Shown here in pieces: positions 13,101 to 25,939 of a stretch of DNA of 64,000 bases; positions within the stretch are counted from its first letter, which is position 1; every line of letters begins with the position of its first letter. The stretch is from positions 10,380,123-10,444,122 of the forward strand of contig WMCF01000025.1 in assembly GCA_009792885.1 (NCBI GenBank), in the 5' to 3' direction. This DNA comes from Eremophila alpestris peregrina. Taxonomy: Eukaryota; Chordata; Aves; Passeriformes; Alaudidae. The notes under the pieces are model-generated. The model had not been told where the DNA came from. It made no database searches and saw only the letters and a program-made list of their open reading frames with translations. Both the position numbers and the translations under genes were made by a program.

Positions 13101-15519
13101 AAAAGTCTAGAGGAAAAAACCTAATTAATCTATTACTTTGAAAACTTTCTATGGTAATATAATAAATAATATATAAAGTACTGCAAAACATATTATTGAA
13201 CTATTAATTTTAATTATTATTTTACATAGGTGAGTGCATTATTTTTGTAAATTTTTTTTAAAGAAAAACTTTTTTTTAGAAATTACTGAGAACAGCTATG
13301 ATTGATTGTATTTTTAAGGTCATTTTATGACTTGGAATTCAAGCTGGTAACAAAAAATGTGTAACTCATTTGATCTTAAGACATTTTAGATGTAAAAGTC
13401 AGAGTCGTTTTTTCATAAGTGAAAATTCTTCACAAGTGCTGGTGTTGTATCAAAGTGTTAATGAAAAAATTACTTAGACATTTATAAAAAAGTCTGGAGA
13501 TACAATTCTTGGGACATTTTGTTAAAAGAACAAGGATGCAGAATTAAACATTTCACCATTACCCCACTCCTTTGGCACTTTTTCACTCTTGTACAGGGAG
13601 GTTGCAAAATCCTAGTTATACTGTTTTTTTTTTTTTTTTTGATGCCCAGTTTGACAATTTGCGTGTAGAACTTTAACTTAGAGGCAAGTCATGGAACAAC
13701 TAGGAGTTTGGTCAACTACTGTTTTATAAAAGATTTTGTTTTATTTTGCTTTTGTGTCACTCAAAGGTGAAAAATGAACCACTTTTTCCTAAGGCCTGTC
13801 TAATGCACCATCTGTATTAGATGCTTACAAGTGACGACATAGTGGATGTCATGAGATTTCATGATAGAAAAATGTATGTTATTATTAAATTAAGATTACT
13901 CTAATGGGTAGTTCCCAAAACCATTTAACTATCACAGTGATACCAAATTGTACTATTGGTTTACAAGCTTTGTGTATATCTATCAATAATGTAATTTTTG
14001 TAATTAATGTAAAGAAATCTTGTTCCTGTGTAACATTCTGTTGAGTGGCTGCCCCCTTCAGACACGCTACAAGTATTTCTTGTAGCACAGAACTAAAAAG
14101 GCAGGGGACAATTAACTGTATTCTAACATGATTTAGCTGATTTAGTTGGGTATCTCCATGCAAGGCTCAAATGTGCAAAGAGCATATTTTAAAGTAATGA
14201 GCTATGCAGTGATCTGCAAGTTGAGAACTACTTATTCCTTCCTGTTCTCCAGTAGCACTTTGACCCCATCCTGTAATTACTGCCATAGAGAAGCTTTAGG
14301 AAGAAGCCACCAACAATCAGAGGTAATCCTTCAAACAGGAAAGATGGAGCAGTGTCTGTGAAGCTGCCACAGTAGCTGTGAAGTGATTTGAGGGAAATTA
14401 AAATAAAGAGCAGCTTTGTAATTTTGAGGGTAAGTTACCATAAGAACTTTATACATACTGAATCCTCTGAAACAGATGAGAAATGTTTCTAAAGCTTTCT
14501 ATTTTTAACCAAATATTGCTATGTTAGTCTGAGGAATATGCTACATGAAATCTCTAACTTTATGCAGGATTTTTAATTCTTAATTCCCAAGTCTTATTTC
14601 TACATCTTAATTTTGTGTGGCTATTGAGTTTGTCTAATATTTCATCAATAAGATGTAGATATTCCAAAAGGGCAAGACTTTCAATTCTATGTGACTTATT
14701 CAGATATTCTTTTTGGAAGCAAGAATCCTGTGAGCGTACTTAATGACAAAATGTGTTGAGTAATACAATGCATGCAGGTCTCTTTATATGTGTAATCAAA
14801 GGACAGCTTTAAGTTTTTGCACATTGTAAAGTTCTTTCAGTCAAAACTGTGTGGAAAATCTAATATTTCATGGTACCATGAGGATTTCCAGGTATCTTTG
14901 AGTGTGATCTTTAGTTCACTCAAATTCATGGTTAAAATTAAAATGACTGATACTGAATCATAAAAACTGACCTGCAAAGGATCATTGTTAGCTGCTTTTC
15001 TTTTGCAGCTGTACCATTTGAATTTGTCCTACATAATACAAGAATAGTAAGGACGGGACATACTGCAGTGAAGTCTTATACAAAACCCCTCAACTTGGGG
15101 TTTTATTTTATTAAAATGGTTTAAACACAGTAAAGTCTGCCTGCCTTCATATCATGGGATATGAGAAAGATGTTCAGACATTTTCAAAGTTGCAAATCTC
15201 TGAACTATCTACTTATTTTGTCCTCTTAAAAGATTACTTTTTTGAACTTGTTCCTTTTCCCCTGAATGACAGTCATGTACCTGGCACACAGCCTCTCACA
15301 TATGCACTCACAGCTGTTTTAAAACATTAAATCGTTTAGCTATGTTTCTTTTTATATATAAAGAGGTATAATTTTTGCAAATGCAATTAAATAAGCAGAC
15401 TAATTATAATCTGCACATTCGGTAATACACTAAAATTTGTTTGTGTTTCAATTAAGTAATTGCCTAATTATTCTATAAACAGAATTAGCTAATGTAGAAG
15501 GAATCAAAAATTCAAACAG
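10159..15519. other. 5.4 kb of AT-rich DNA, no gene recognised
   Basis: Only simple sequence can be named: a T20 run at 13622-13641, and an inverted repeat aaaacccc / ggggtttt with a 7-nt spacer near 15082-15104. Open frames are short and overlap on both strands. No LINE or LTR block is recognised. Confidence 0.55.
13622..13641. repeat. Poly-T tract (about 20 nt)
   Basis: A homopolymer T run. On the minus strand it is poly-A, but there is no processed transcript next to it and no flanking target-site duplication was noticed. Confidence 0.9.
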
Positions 15520-15529
15520 GAATGGAATC

Positions 15530-16030
15530 ATTCACTAAACGGTTCAGCAAAGTGAAAGGCACTGCACGGTCTCTTACTTTTTCCAGCAACATGTTCTTGC
15601 TAGTGCCCTGAGTCTGTGCCTGAGCAATTTTCAGGGCCCCAAGGGTACTGCCAGCTCTGACCAGCCACGTCCAGCCCCTGGGCTTCCTCACCCTGCCCAC
15701 AGCCCAGGACCTCATGTCAGAGCCCTGGGGCCAGCGGCCCCTGTCCTGTGACCCCCCAGCAGCAGGGCCAGTTTCCAGCTCCCCACAGCCCTGCCCTGCC
15801 CTGTCACAGCCTCAGATCTGAGCCCAGTCTCTGCCTGTCCAGGGGCTGCCCCCATCCCTCCCGGCTGCCCTGCTCCTAGCTGGGGCAGCAGGACAGTCCC
15901 TGGATGACACATCCATGCCTGGATATGCTCAAGGGAGCCCGTGTTGGGCTCAGGTCTCTGCCAATCGCAGAGCTGCCCTGCAGCATTCTCCATGGGATGG
16001 TGGCTATAGTTCAGCATTCAGGCAAAGTCA
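15530..16030. other. GC-rich island, possible decayed transposon
   Basis: From about 15600 to 15930 the sequence switches abruptly from AT-rich to strongly C/G-rich (runs such as cagcccctgggcttcctcac and ccctgccctgccctgtcac), then fades by about 16030. CpG dinucleotides are few for this GC level and TpG/CpA are common. That is not what an active unmethylated CpG-island promoter looks like and fits a methylated, decayed insertion. Open frames of 67 to 101 codons on the minus strand arise simply because stop codons are rare in GC-rich sequence, and their translations (rich in G, A, P, Q, L) match nothing I know. It may be an LTR, the GC-rich 5' part of a retrotransposon, or a minisatellite remnant. 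I cannot place it in a family. Confidence 0.5.
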
Positions 16031-19000
16031 CCTGGCATGTCCCCAGGGAAATTTAAGAGAGGTGCCGGATGTAGCAATGCAACTTAACATGAAGCAAATG
16101 CATGATGTGCATGAAATGCAGCACGATAGCAAAGGGTGCCAAGTAAATGAAAGGCAGACCAGCAAGAGTCATGGTTTGAGTGTCTGGAGTTTTGTAAAAA
16201 GTGCAAACAGTACTGCCATCTCCCATAAAATTGGATAGAGGTATTACAGTGTTGAAATTTGGGAAAGACAAGTCCTGTGAGGATGTATGTGACCCTTCTC
16301 TTCCATGGTTTCTGAGCTGGCACCAGCCTGCCTCCCACCAGCTCAGAAGAGTGTAGAAAGACCATATGTCTGACTGCATAATGTGCCCACTGCCTCACCT
16401 GAGCATTCAGCATGTATTTCCCCTTTTAAGCTCTGAAAAATATTGATTCTGCCAGGAATTTGAGGTCAATGAAGTTGGATCTCTGCATTTACATGAGCTC
16501 CCAAGAAAGACTAGGATAATTTTAAAGTTAAAAAAGAAAAAAACTAGGAAAAATTCTCATAACAATATGCACATCAAATACATTGTTCAAGACTTAAAAT
16601 GTGTTTTCACTTTCATAATCACATAAGGATCTACATCTTCATAGGCTGCTCCCATATACTTCCTTGTAGATTTTTTCTATTTGCTCAGATAAATATGGAA
16701 TGTTTTCTTACACTGAATAAATCAGGAGTTGCAGATTAGTAATGGTATCTGTGTGTGGTTTTGTTGAAATTGGTGGTAAAAAATAATCTACTTAATTCAG
16801 GGGACTAAATAATTTAGTATAATATATTTTCTAAACACTCTTCAAGTGTTTTGTTTCTGAAACAGAATTTAGTCTTTTTTTTTTTCAACCAAATTTTTTC
16901 TAAAACACACTGGACAGGTACAGGCTGAATATTGATAATGGAAGCCCTGTTGGTTAAGTTTTATGCAGTTCAAGTATTCCTAAAAAAAGACTTGGTAATC
17001 AAAGATATCCTCAGTTTGGGTTCCTGTTCATATTTTCAAGCTTAAAAACTGACACAATTTAACTAGTAATCTAGATTTAAAAATTGGATTTTTTTAGTGA
17101 GACATTATTCAGGGAAAATGTACAGTCCTGGGACACAATTTACTGCAGAAGTTCTGTTAAACATATTGGCCTTATTTTTGGCCTTATTAAACATTTATTT
17201 CAAGACAGAAATGAAGCGTAGAAGTTGTATACAGATAATATGAATGATGATTGATGTCACAGGCAAATTAGAATCTTACTTCAAGGTCAGTTGAAGTGGT
17301 ACCAAGTTGGGGTGGGGAGAGGTTTAATTCTGTGCAATGGTTTTGTACTGGGATTTTGGTTTTCTTTTGTCTCACAATTAATGATCATACTTTGCAGTAA
17401 TGCAAATCTTCTGCATCTGCAAATCACTTATTACCTAAAGCCTGAGAGTTATAACCCCACCAGAAAATAAGATTGCATCTTTCACTGTTTATAAAGTTAT
17501 TTAAGCTATGTAAGCTTTTAATAAAGTGGACTTTCAGAGTTTTCACATTCTTCTAGAAACAGAGAATCAAGCTACTACCTAAAAAAAACAATTAGTATAC
17601 TGGTCTCTCAAGTGTATCATATCTTCCATACTTCCATACTTTAAAATATTCCTTCAAAAATACTAGATACTAATAATATTTAACAGGTTTGTTTCATGCC
17701 TTTGCATGTTTTAATGGGTGTCTTTAATAACATTTTTCAGATGTTTTGCTCCCAAGATTTATTCTTGTAACTGACACATGGATGTTGCTTTTAAACCTGT
17801 AATTTAAATGGTTTTTATATATTATTTGTGACAGTATCTTCTTGAATATAGAAATATTAATAGTAGAGCATGCAGCCAGTAAAGCAATTAAAGAGAAAGG
17901 TGGGTGTGGAAAAAGAAAACAAAAACCAAAGAATGGATAGACTCCAAACAGGAAACTCAGCAGTTAAGAATAGAATGAGAAATGGTGCATTACATTATAT
18001 TTAAGTATCCCTGTTCAAATAAATTGGATTATTTGCCTCAGTAAAGGAAACACAAATTGGTTCTTTTATGTATAAAACACTTTGGTCTAATTTGGAATGA
18101 AAATCTGACATAGATGAAAGAGGAGGAGCTGAATACTCTTTACTTTTTTCCATACCTGTTCTGCATTTTATATGGATGAACTACAAAATGTATAATAAGA
18201 CTGTAATTACAGGAGAATGGACTACCTGTTAAGGAAGCATCTCTAAAGCTGTCCCATTAAAAAAAAATTAGTTAAATTTAAGTTCTTCATGTTTCTGATT
18301 ATTAGGTAACAAATATAAGTAGTAAAAAAAAAGTTTATTTTTCAATTATTTTTCTTAGAAATACAACTTTAACTTAAGAGCTGAGAATAACACACTTGAA
18401 TATGTTTAATTGATCTGGCAAATTGAAGACTTTGATACAGACAAGTCATCATAAGAAAATAAAGTCATCAGATCAAGGTCCTGATTGGTTACGACTTCAG
18501 ATTAAAGGCAAAATAAAGCATAGGGGAATAAGAATTCCTGTCCAATAAGTGGAATGGTTTGTTATTTTTTTCAGTTTTGTGAGACATTGTGCACTTCCAG
18601 AAGACAGTGACACTGGATAGCATGGTCATTTTACAGCTTTTATCCTGAATCCCTACGTTTTTCACATCCATCCTCTGTACTTTTTACCCTGTATTACACC
18701 ACTACAGGTATTCCCAGAAACTGCACTTTCAAACGGGAGATAGATTCCCATCCCAGATGGGCGTTTTTCTGCAAGCTCTCAAATACAGGAATTCATGTGT
18801 TTCAAAGTAGTTTCAAAATTTCTGGTTTTCAGGTCATAGGAAAAAAAAGGTTTCCCCTCCTTTGATAAGAAAATAAGAATTAATCAAGACATGACAAATA
18901 ACTGTTTAGATTGCATTTTTTTCTTTCCCCAGTGTTTCTAAACTGGGAAAAAATTTTTCTGCTTGGTTTCTCAGTGACAGAATGGTTCTTGGAATCTCTT

Positions 19001-19809
19001 AATAGGCTTCTTAAAAATGTTGTATTAACTAAAATAAAATATAAATTTAGGAAAATAATGAATACAGAAATTTCCCTTTCAATTCTAGCATTATTTTACA
19101 GAACTTTTCCACTGTTATGCTGTTGGACCTTATTAGACCAACTTCTGTCCTATTTAACTGCCAATAAAATCGATTTTTCTCAGATTAAATTTTGATATTT
19201 TCATTCCTCCTAAACTTAATTAATCCATTCAAGGGGCACAAGAGTGATAACATGCTTCTTCATTCAAATTAAATACCAGTTGTTATTCTATTATATCACA
19301 CTATCATAACGCAACTAGTTAGCATCAGTAAAAGTGAAAATTCTTTGGTACATTCATAAGTTCTTAAACGTAATTTGTGGGATAATTTTTGGTATTCCTT
19401 ATACTGTTCTATGCTGTTGATCTTCTGTAGCTATAATAAGGAACTTTTATGTGTTGTAGTTCCTCTGAAATATAACTGTGGGGTTTTTTTTCAGCTGTTT
19501 GAAAGAAAATTATTAAAAAATATTTACATCACCTAAGACCAAATTTCAAGAATACGGTGCAAGATTGATCTGTGATTTCTCTTACTTCTCTCTAATTTTG
19601 AATAATTGAGTAGATCTCAGTGGTTAAATTTGGTTGTATTTAAACTGTAATTTAGCTTTACATAACACTTAACTTCGCCTAATTTTGTCTCAACCCACTT
19701 ATACCTATAAATTGTTGTGATAATATCCAGGTTTCTATTGGATAATAGAAAGACAGGAGTGAAGGGGTGGGGAAAGAAACAAGATAAAAATCAAGCTTCT
19801 TCTTAAATA

Positions 19810-19810
<1 letters not shown>
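16031..19810. other. 3.8 kb of AT-rich DNA, no gene recognised
   Basis: This stretch contains short A and T runs (for example 16871-16884 and 18258-18268) and no recognised repeat family, exon or RNA gene. Open frames over 100 codons near 16.05-16.41 kb overlap each other in different frames and look like chance. Confidence 0.55.
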
Positions 19811-19846
<36 letters not shown>

Positions 19847-19854
19847 GTTATTAT
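19811..19854. repeat. (ATT)n microsatellite
   Basis: About a dozen ATT units, with one interruption (gtt) near the 3' side, running into a short TA-repeat. It adjoins the hairpin at 19857-19887. Likely length-polymorphic. Confidence 0.95.
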
Positions 19855-19856
19855 AT

Positions 19857-19887
19857 ATATTCTACAATATTATTTATTGTAGAATAT
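19857..19887. repeat. Inverted repeat: 12-bp arms, 7-nt loop
   Basis: The left arm atattctacaat (19857-19868), loop attattt and right arm attgtagaatat (19876-19887) pair perfectly. It sits directly beside the ATT microsatellite, where slippage and template switching are likely. Confidence 0.95.
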
Positions 19888-22800
19888 TATAATAGGCCAC
19901 TATAATGAGGTCCTACTAATGTCAGCTCAGAATCTAATGTGCAGAAAATCATACACAAATCTTACAGATTGCTTCCCACTAAGCATTAACGGAAGGAACA
20001 AAAAACCTAAAAAAAAGAAATTGTCTATGTGGAGATACAGGTCAAACTTAAAGAAAGATGTCTGGATTTAAAAAGCAAACAAAAGAAGATCACAGGTATG
20101 GAAGCAATCTCTTCAGACATCAAAATTCTGTTTTAAAGAAAATTTTAGTGATGCTATTTCAGACTATTTAATTTCACAGCTATGGAGAATGTAACTGATC
20201 TACCATCTTTGCTGTCGATTCTGTAGAAAGATTATCCTGCATTTGTATCTTACCACAGCATTTATAGAACTCTTGCTTGTTTATGATTGATCATACAAAA
20301 TGTAAAATCATTTTCTCAGGCAAACATCTGTATCATAAGCACTTTCCAAACTTTTCACAGCTTTTACAGGTAGACTGTTATTAGGGAGTATCCCTGTAAC
20401 AATAGAGGGGCTTTTGGGGGACCAAAAAAAAAAAAAACAACCTGTAGCAAGAGCAAAAAACTTTTGACTTCCAAATTAAAACAAATAAGTCTGCGGGAAA
20501 AGGTCTAATGCTTTGTGTGTTGAACTGAGTTTCAAGAGACCTGTTCTCAGGAGTCTGCATGAACAATGGATCCTTGCTGTATTAGCTTATACTTTCTCTT
20601 CCCATATGAGAATGATTTTGTCAGTTTCATATCAGTAGATATATTTGCTTATTCATGTCAGGTGCTCTGATTATACTCTGGGGAAGAGGGAAGAAAAATC
20701 TATAACTAAGCAGTTAAATGTAATTTGTTAGACTATACAAGCTGTTCATCAAAAATGGGGATATAAAAACACTAATTCCTTTTTATGCTTCAAATACTTG
20801 TTAACTGAGACAGAAGAGTAATTGACTAACATAAATTTTAGTTTGCCCAACTTGCCCAACTGCTAGTAGGAACTCAACTCACCATTGTCTATAATCCATG
20901 GAACAGGTAGATTTGCTCGTTGTGTCATGCACTGATATTTCTTTGGGCCTTATGGATTGCTTTGGTGGTCTTTCCCTTTTATCTTCCTGGTATTCTTAGC
21001 TCAAGAGACAATTTTATGTCTATGTCTTAGTGCTCTAACAATTAAGCCAATGTCTGTTTCTTGGCATATTTTCTGAAGGCCAAGAACACCTTTAAGCCAC
21101 AGTTTCATCTGGATATTGGAATGCTACTACAGAAAGTTTTGTGGCTTTTTTTGGCTTGACAGTACCATCAACTGTGTTGATGGTACTGCCTCTCATTTCC
21201 TGTTAAACCCAGAGAAATATAAAAAGGGCTGCAGCAACCAATGTTCAGGGAAATATACACAAATTAAATATATGTAAAGAAATCCACTAAGAGAAAAAAT
21301 AATACTTAAAAGTGATGGAAAAGTGGCTCTCCTCAGGGGCATAAATCAGGCCAACATGTGTTTTGGAGTAAAAGAGCATTCAGGTTATACAGTGGAACAT
21401 ATTTTTGATAAGATAAAATATAGAAACAGCATAGGGAGGCATTCTGGTTAGGCACTAATAGATATGGAACATTGACAGACAACACTGAGGAAATGTTTTT
21501 ATTTACTGCAGATACATAATTCATAATAAAACCAGTGTGTCCCTTTCATATTTATGGTAACAACTGAAATATAAATATAGCACTGCACACACATTGTCTG
21601 GCACAGCATAATGAATTTACTGTATATACTGTGGAAGTTAATGTCATGGGTGTGGAGAAGCCTGTAGTATTTTGTTGGGTTGTTAGGCTATAAATCCAGC
21701 AGTAGCATCTATTTTGAAGAAATGCCTTCTTCAGAGCAAGTAACATATTGTATACATTTCAATCATCTGATATTCAAAAATAACCTCCACAGTCATCAGA
21801 AAACCTTTATTTGAATTATAAACATTATTTGCTCAAGAATATATAGGCAGGGAATATGTTACAGGATTATTGCCCAGTGTTTTGCTTTTCAATGATGTCA
21901 CACGATTGAACTGATTATCTTGTAGGATGAAACATTCCTGGGAAGAAAAACACTGGCTAATTCAATAAGGCTTCTGAAAGCAGAGTCCTTATTAATATCT
22001 GGAAGCTGGTCTGAGCAACGCAGACTTACAACCAATATGGTTACATCATATGTTCTCCCTTTATTCTCCAAAATGGCTGGTTAAATACAGTTTCAGATAG
22101 TTTACAGTTACAGGTGTATTCTAATTGGTATTTAGTGTAAAAAAGAATGCAAAACTATTTCCATTTAAGGTAGCTACCATAATGCCACTGTAACTATCCT
22201 ATCTAATACATAACATACCTTAACCTAATTTCTAACTGTGCCACAGGTTTATCAACTTCTACACAGGCCCAAACTTGGGGCCCAGTTTGGGATAGCTCAA
22301 ACTTCATCCCAAATAAACCTCATGTCCATGTTCTCTAAGAAATTCTGTTACAGGTTTCAGCCATGAAGGAAAATAAATTCTTCAGTCATGGCCTGCTGAT
22401 ATTGACTCTTGTTTTAACATAAAGAAAAGAAAATAGAATTTGCCTTCTTTCCTGGATGATTAGCACAGTAACAGTGGCAGATATGGATGATGTTTGTTCT
22501 TCCAAAGCACATGCAGAAAAGTGGAAGGGCCTGGTGTTGTCTGAAATGTCAGCCCTACCATAACTCACTTTCTCAGTAAAGAAAGGGAGGGAGTTTGGGA
22601 CTGGATGCATAACTGTTCTGAAGGGACAGAGGAATTTGTAGAACTTCTCTTTCTTAAAAAGCTTTATGTGGCAGGAAGAAGACAGACCTTTGAGTATTTG
22701 GAGCTATGGCTTCAGGCATAATTTTTTATCCACTGTTGGAAAAGCACATTAGAACTTTTTGTCATTTTTACTAGATAAAAAGCAAATATAAATGAGAACT

Positions 22801-23878
22801 CTCCTCCCCCCATATTTTCTTTTTAGAATTTTTTCATCTCTGTTGATGATTTTTTGACTGCATTGGAAAGGGAGTCCTAACTCCCTAACTTAGGTTTTTA
22901 TAATATGTGTAAAATATCTTCCTCAGTCTTGCAGGAGGCAGTACTGTCTGGAAAATTACTCTCCCAGTGTGGTAGAAGAAAGCAATCAGTGCTTGATTAA
23001 GATTTTATTACAAATCAGCTTCGTTTGCTGGCCTTGTTAAGAAAATAAGCTTTCCCCTGGAGAATTTAATTATTTCGGGTGTTATTTTGGACTATGCTGG
23101 TGTTTTGAAGATCAGCTTGTGCTATTGAAGTATGGCATAGTATTTGATCCTTCTTATATTCATATATACAAGTGCTTTTCCCAAATGATTTTACAAAAGT
23201 ATAGTACAGATGTAAACAGAGACTCTTTGAATTACTCCACAGGGGAAGATTTCAATATGCACATAGTATATTTCCACTGTAAATCAGAGTGAAAAGAACA
23301 TATATCTTGTATATCTGCATACCTTCCCATACCTATTTGATTCTATTTCTGTCATAGGAAGAATCCGAGGAAGAAAAAGAGAGGAAGAAAGAGTTTTTAT
23401 CAACCTTTCACAAATTAAGAAATATTCTTTGCAAAAACTCAACATTTGTACAAGAACATAGCAATATTTAATGGGAATAATATATTAATGATGAATTTTT
23501 AGGTACTGTTTTTGGGAAAAATGCATCAAAATACAGTCACAGGCATTTCTTTTCTCCCTAGCTGTGGAAAAACCTTTGGGACCACATACTGCAAAAAGAA
23601 GGTCTAAAATGGAACAAACATTAATCAACAAATATAAAAGATGTTTTAATTTGCTTGCTGTTTCACAGATAAATTGATTTTGTGAACAGATCTCTTTTTT
23701 CTGACATTACTGAAGAATAAGAGATCAATTATAGCTTAACCTTTCAGTTCTCAAAACTTGCTAAACATTTTTAGAATTGAGACTGATATCTTGCCTATCG
23801 TTCTGCCAAAGCGTTATCTGGGCACATGAGAATACACTAGTTTGTGTGCAATTGTGTTGGATCATTTGATAAACTTCT
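19888..23878. other. 4 kb of AT-rich DNA, no gene recognised
   Basis: This stretch includes an A-run at about 20424-20437 and the hairpin at 21160-21188. The part at about 21940-22390 has a different texture, with more even base use and motifs such as 'acaggtgtattctaattgg' and 'gcccaaacttggggcccag'. It could be a worn LTR-type insertion, but I cannot assign it to a family. No exon is seen. Confidence 0.5.
21160..21188. repeat. Inverted repeat: 13-bp arms, 3-nt loop
   Basis: The left arm cagtaccatcaac (21160-21172), loop tgt and right arm gttgatggtactg (21176-21188) pair perfectly. The stem is too short for a microRNA precursor. The flanking bases do not extend the pairing. Confidence 0.95.
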
Positions 23879-24998
23879 CAGATGGGATGGACATAAGAAG
23901 TACAGAAATCACAGAAGTCTACCTTGACTTCAGCAAAGCTTTTAACTGTCTCTCATAATATCCTCAGAGGTAAACTCCAGAGATGTGTGCTAGATGAATG
24001 AACAGTGAGGTGAATAAAGAACTGCCTCAATGACAGAACTCAGAGGGTCATGATCAGGCGAGAAGAATCCAATAGAAGGCCTGATGTCACTGCCATTCCC
24101 CCAGGGTCAACAATTACGGGGTCCATTCTTACTCAACTTTTTTACTAACAACTTGGCCAAAGGAATAGAATGCACCCTGAGCATGTTTGCTGATGATAAC
24201 AAAACTGAGGGGGATGGCTGATACCCTTGAAGCCTGTGCTGTCATTCATTAGGACCTTGATAGGCTGGAGAGTTGAGCAGAGAGAAACCTAATAAAGTCC
24301 TGCACCTGGGGAGGAATAACCGCAAGAGCAAAAAGAAGTTGGGCTGACCTACAGGAGAGTAGCTCTGTGGAGAAGGAGCTGGGAATCTTGGTGGATGAGC
24401 CAGCAGGGCCCTCATGGCCAGAAGAGCCAATGGTATCCTGGGGTACATCAAGAAGACTGTGACCAAAAGGCTGAGGGAGGTGATCCTGACCCTTTAGGTG
24501 TTCTGTCTGGAATAGTGTGTTCAGTTCTGGTCTCCACATTTCAAGAAACACAAGGGGCTAATGGAGAGGATCCAGTGGAGGCCACAAAGATTGTCTGGGG
24601 TCTGGAGTCTCTCTCATATTAGGAGAGACTGCAAGAGCTGGGCCTGTTTAGTCTGGAGAAGAGAAGACTGAGAGGGGATCAGTTCAATACATATAAATAT
24701 CTCAAAGGCAGCTGTCAGGAGGGTGGTGCCAGGCTCTTTTCAGTAGTGCCCAGTGACAGGATGAGGAGCAATGGCCATCAACTAAAACACAAGAAATCAA
24801 CATGAGGATAACCTTCTTTACATTGAGGGTAACAGAGCACTGGAACAGGTTGGCCAGTCAGGTCATGGATTCTCCCTCTCTGGAGACATTTAAAACCTGG
24901 CACGATCCTGTGTTACACACTCTGAGTGACTCTGTCAGGGGGGTTGGACTCAATAACCTCCAAGGTCCCTTCCAATTGTCAGATTTCTGTGTTTCTGA
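23879..24998 (+). mobile_element. CR1 LINE, 3' part of ORF2 and 3' UTR
   Basis: This is a 1.1-kb 5'-truncated CR1 on the plus strand. The coding part is from the reverse transcriptase. 'taccttgacttcagcaaagc' encodes the YLDFSKA block. A degraded form of the conserved PQG-containing block lies at about 24096-24125. The catalytic F-A-D-D motif is intact at 24186-24197. Farther on, 'gacctacaggagagtagctc', 'gccaatggtatcctggggta' and 'ctggagaagagaagactgag' are the usual C-terminal blocks. The 3' UTR is clear ('gagcactggaacaggttggc', 'ggggttggactcaataacct', 'ccaaggtcccttccaa'), and the element stops at a degenerate ATTCTG-like terminus. Frameshifts, stops and small deletions break the frame, for example at 24278-24300 where a block is missing. 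It is not functional. The subfamily differs from the CR1 copy at 35 kb. Confidence 0.95.
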
Positions 24999-25939
24999 GA
25001 AGCATGGTTAAGTACTAAGTATAAGCATATTTGGAAGAATGAATTTACAAACTTCTTTTTAGCTTCTTTGGGATTATCAACTACAGTTTTGTGGCAGAAG
25101 GGATATGCAAGTATAAAATAATGGCAGCATTTTTTTCAAAATGCAGCCTTTTACTTTATTAACAACAAAAGAAAAATAGGGGTTTTTCAGATTAGTCACC
25201 AGACTGTTAAGAACTAGTGCTTGTGACACATACATGTCATCTAATTCCTCTTCTGACTGTATCTGCATTATGTGAGGGAAGCAAATTCCTTGATTATTGT
25301 TGAACTGCCCTGGTAGGAACCTTCAGCTTGCCCTGACAGATAAATTGGTTTACTGCATCTTCAGGAGTTAAGTTCTTCTTCCTTATAGTTATTACTGGTT
25401 TACTGTGATAAAATGTTTTTCATTTACAATATAAAGTATGTCATTTAAAATATATATGTACAGGATATGTATTAAAATAAATTAAGTAGTTATGTTTTTA
25501 AGAGGATGTTTGATGGTGAATCATTATGTCCTATTTAAAAGAAGTAAAATTCTAATTCTGGCTGTCAGGAACTACAGGTCACAGCAAAAGTTATAGAAGT
25601 TTTTTATATCAAACAAAAAAAAATAGTACTAATTGCAGGAAGATACAATTTCAAACTGGAGGCTTTTTCCTATGAACTAATAAGCGAAGCAAATAGAATA
25701 TGGAATTTCCAGGTGAATTTAGACTTCAAAGAAATGCTTGAGCTCAGTAAGATATCATCACATTCCCCCCTCAGTCTGACTCATTGTTCCTGGAAGCTGT
25801 TCTCATTGGCAGGGGTTCTCTGACTGTTTGAATGTATGTGTGGGGTTTAGGGGTTTTGTGCTGGTTTTGGAAGACCCTTGTGTTGCCAAAGGTCAGAATA
25901 GGCAAAACAATTATATCTCATATTAAAGTTCTGTGTATT
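24999..25939. other. Spacer between CR1 and LTR, no gene recognised
   Basis: About 940 bp of AT-rich sequence. At 25857-25870 'tgtgctggttttgg' resembles the usual 5' end of the LTR group found just downstream. The LTR may therefore start here and contain a roughly 60-80-bp insertion, rather than start near 25940. Confidence 0.5.

Noticed and set aside
15712..16017. Frames of about 100 codons in the GC-rich island
   Set aside because: Stops are rare in GC-rich sequence; the translations are low in information and match nothing known.
21160..21188. MicroRNA precursor
   Set aside because: The stem is only 13 bp with a 3-nt loop; precursor hairpins need a stem roughly twice as long.
25857..25939. 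A second LTR start at 25857
   Set aside because: The 14-nt match to the group's 5' end is suggestive but the next 70-80 bp do not fit; kept only as an alternative boundary.
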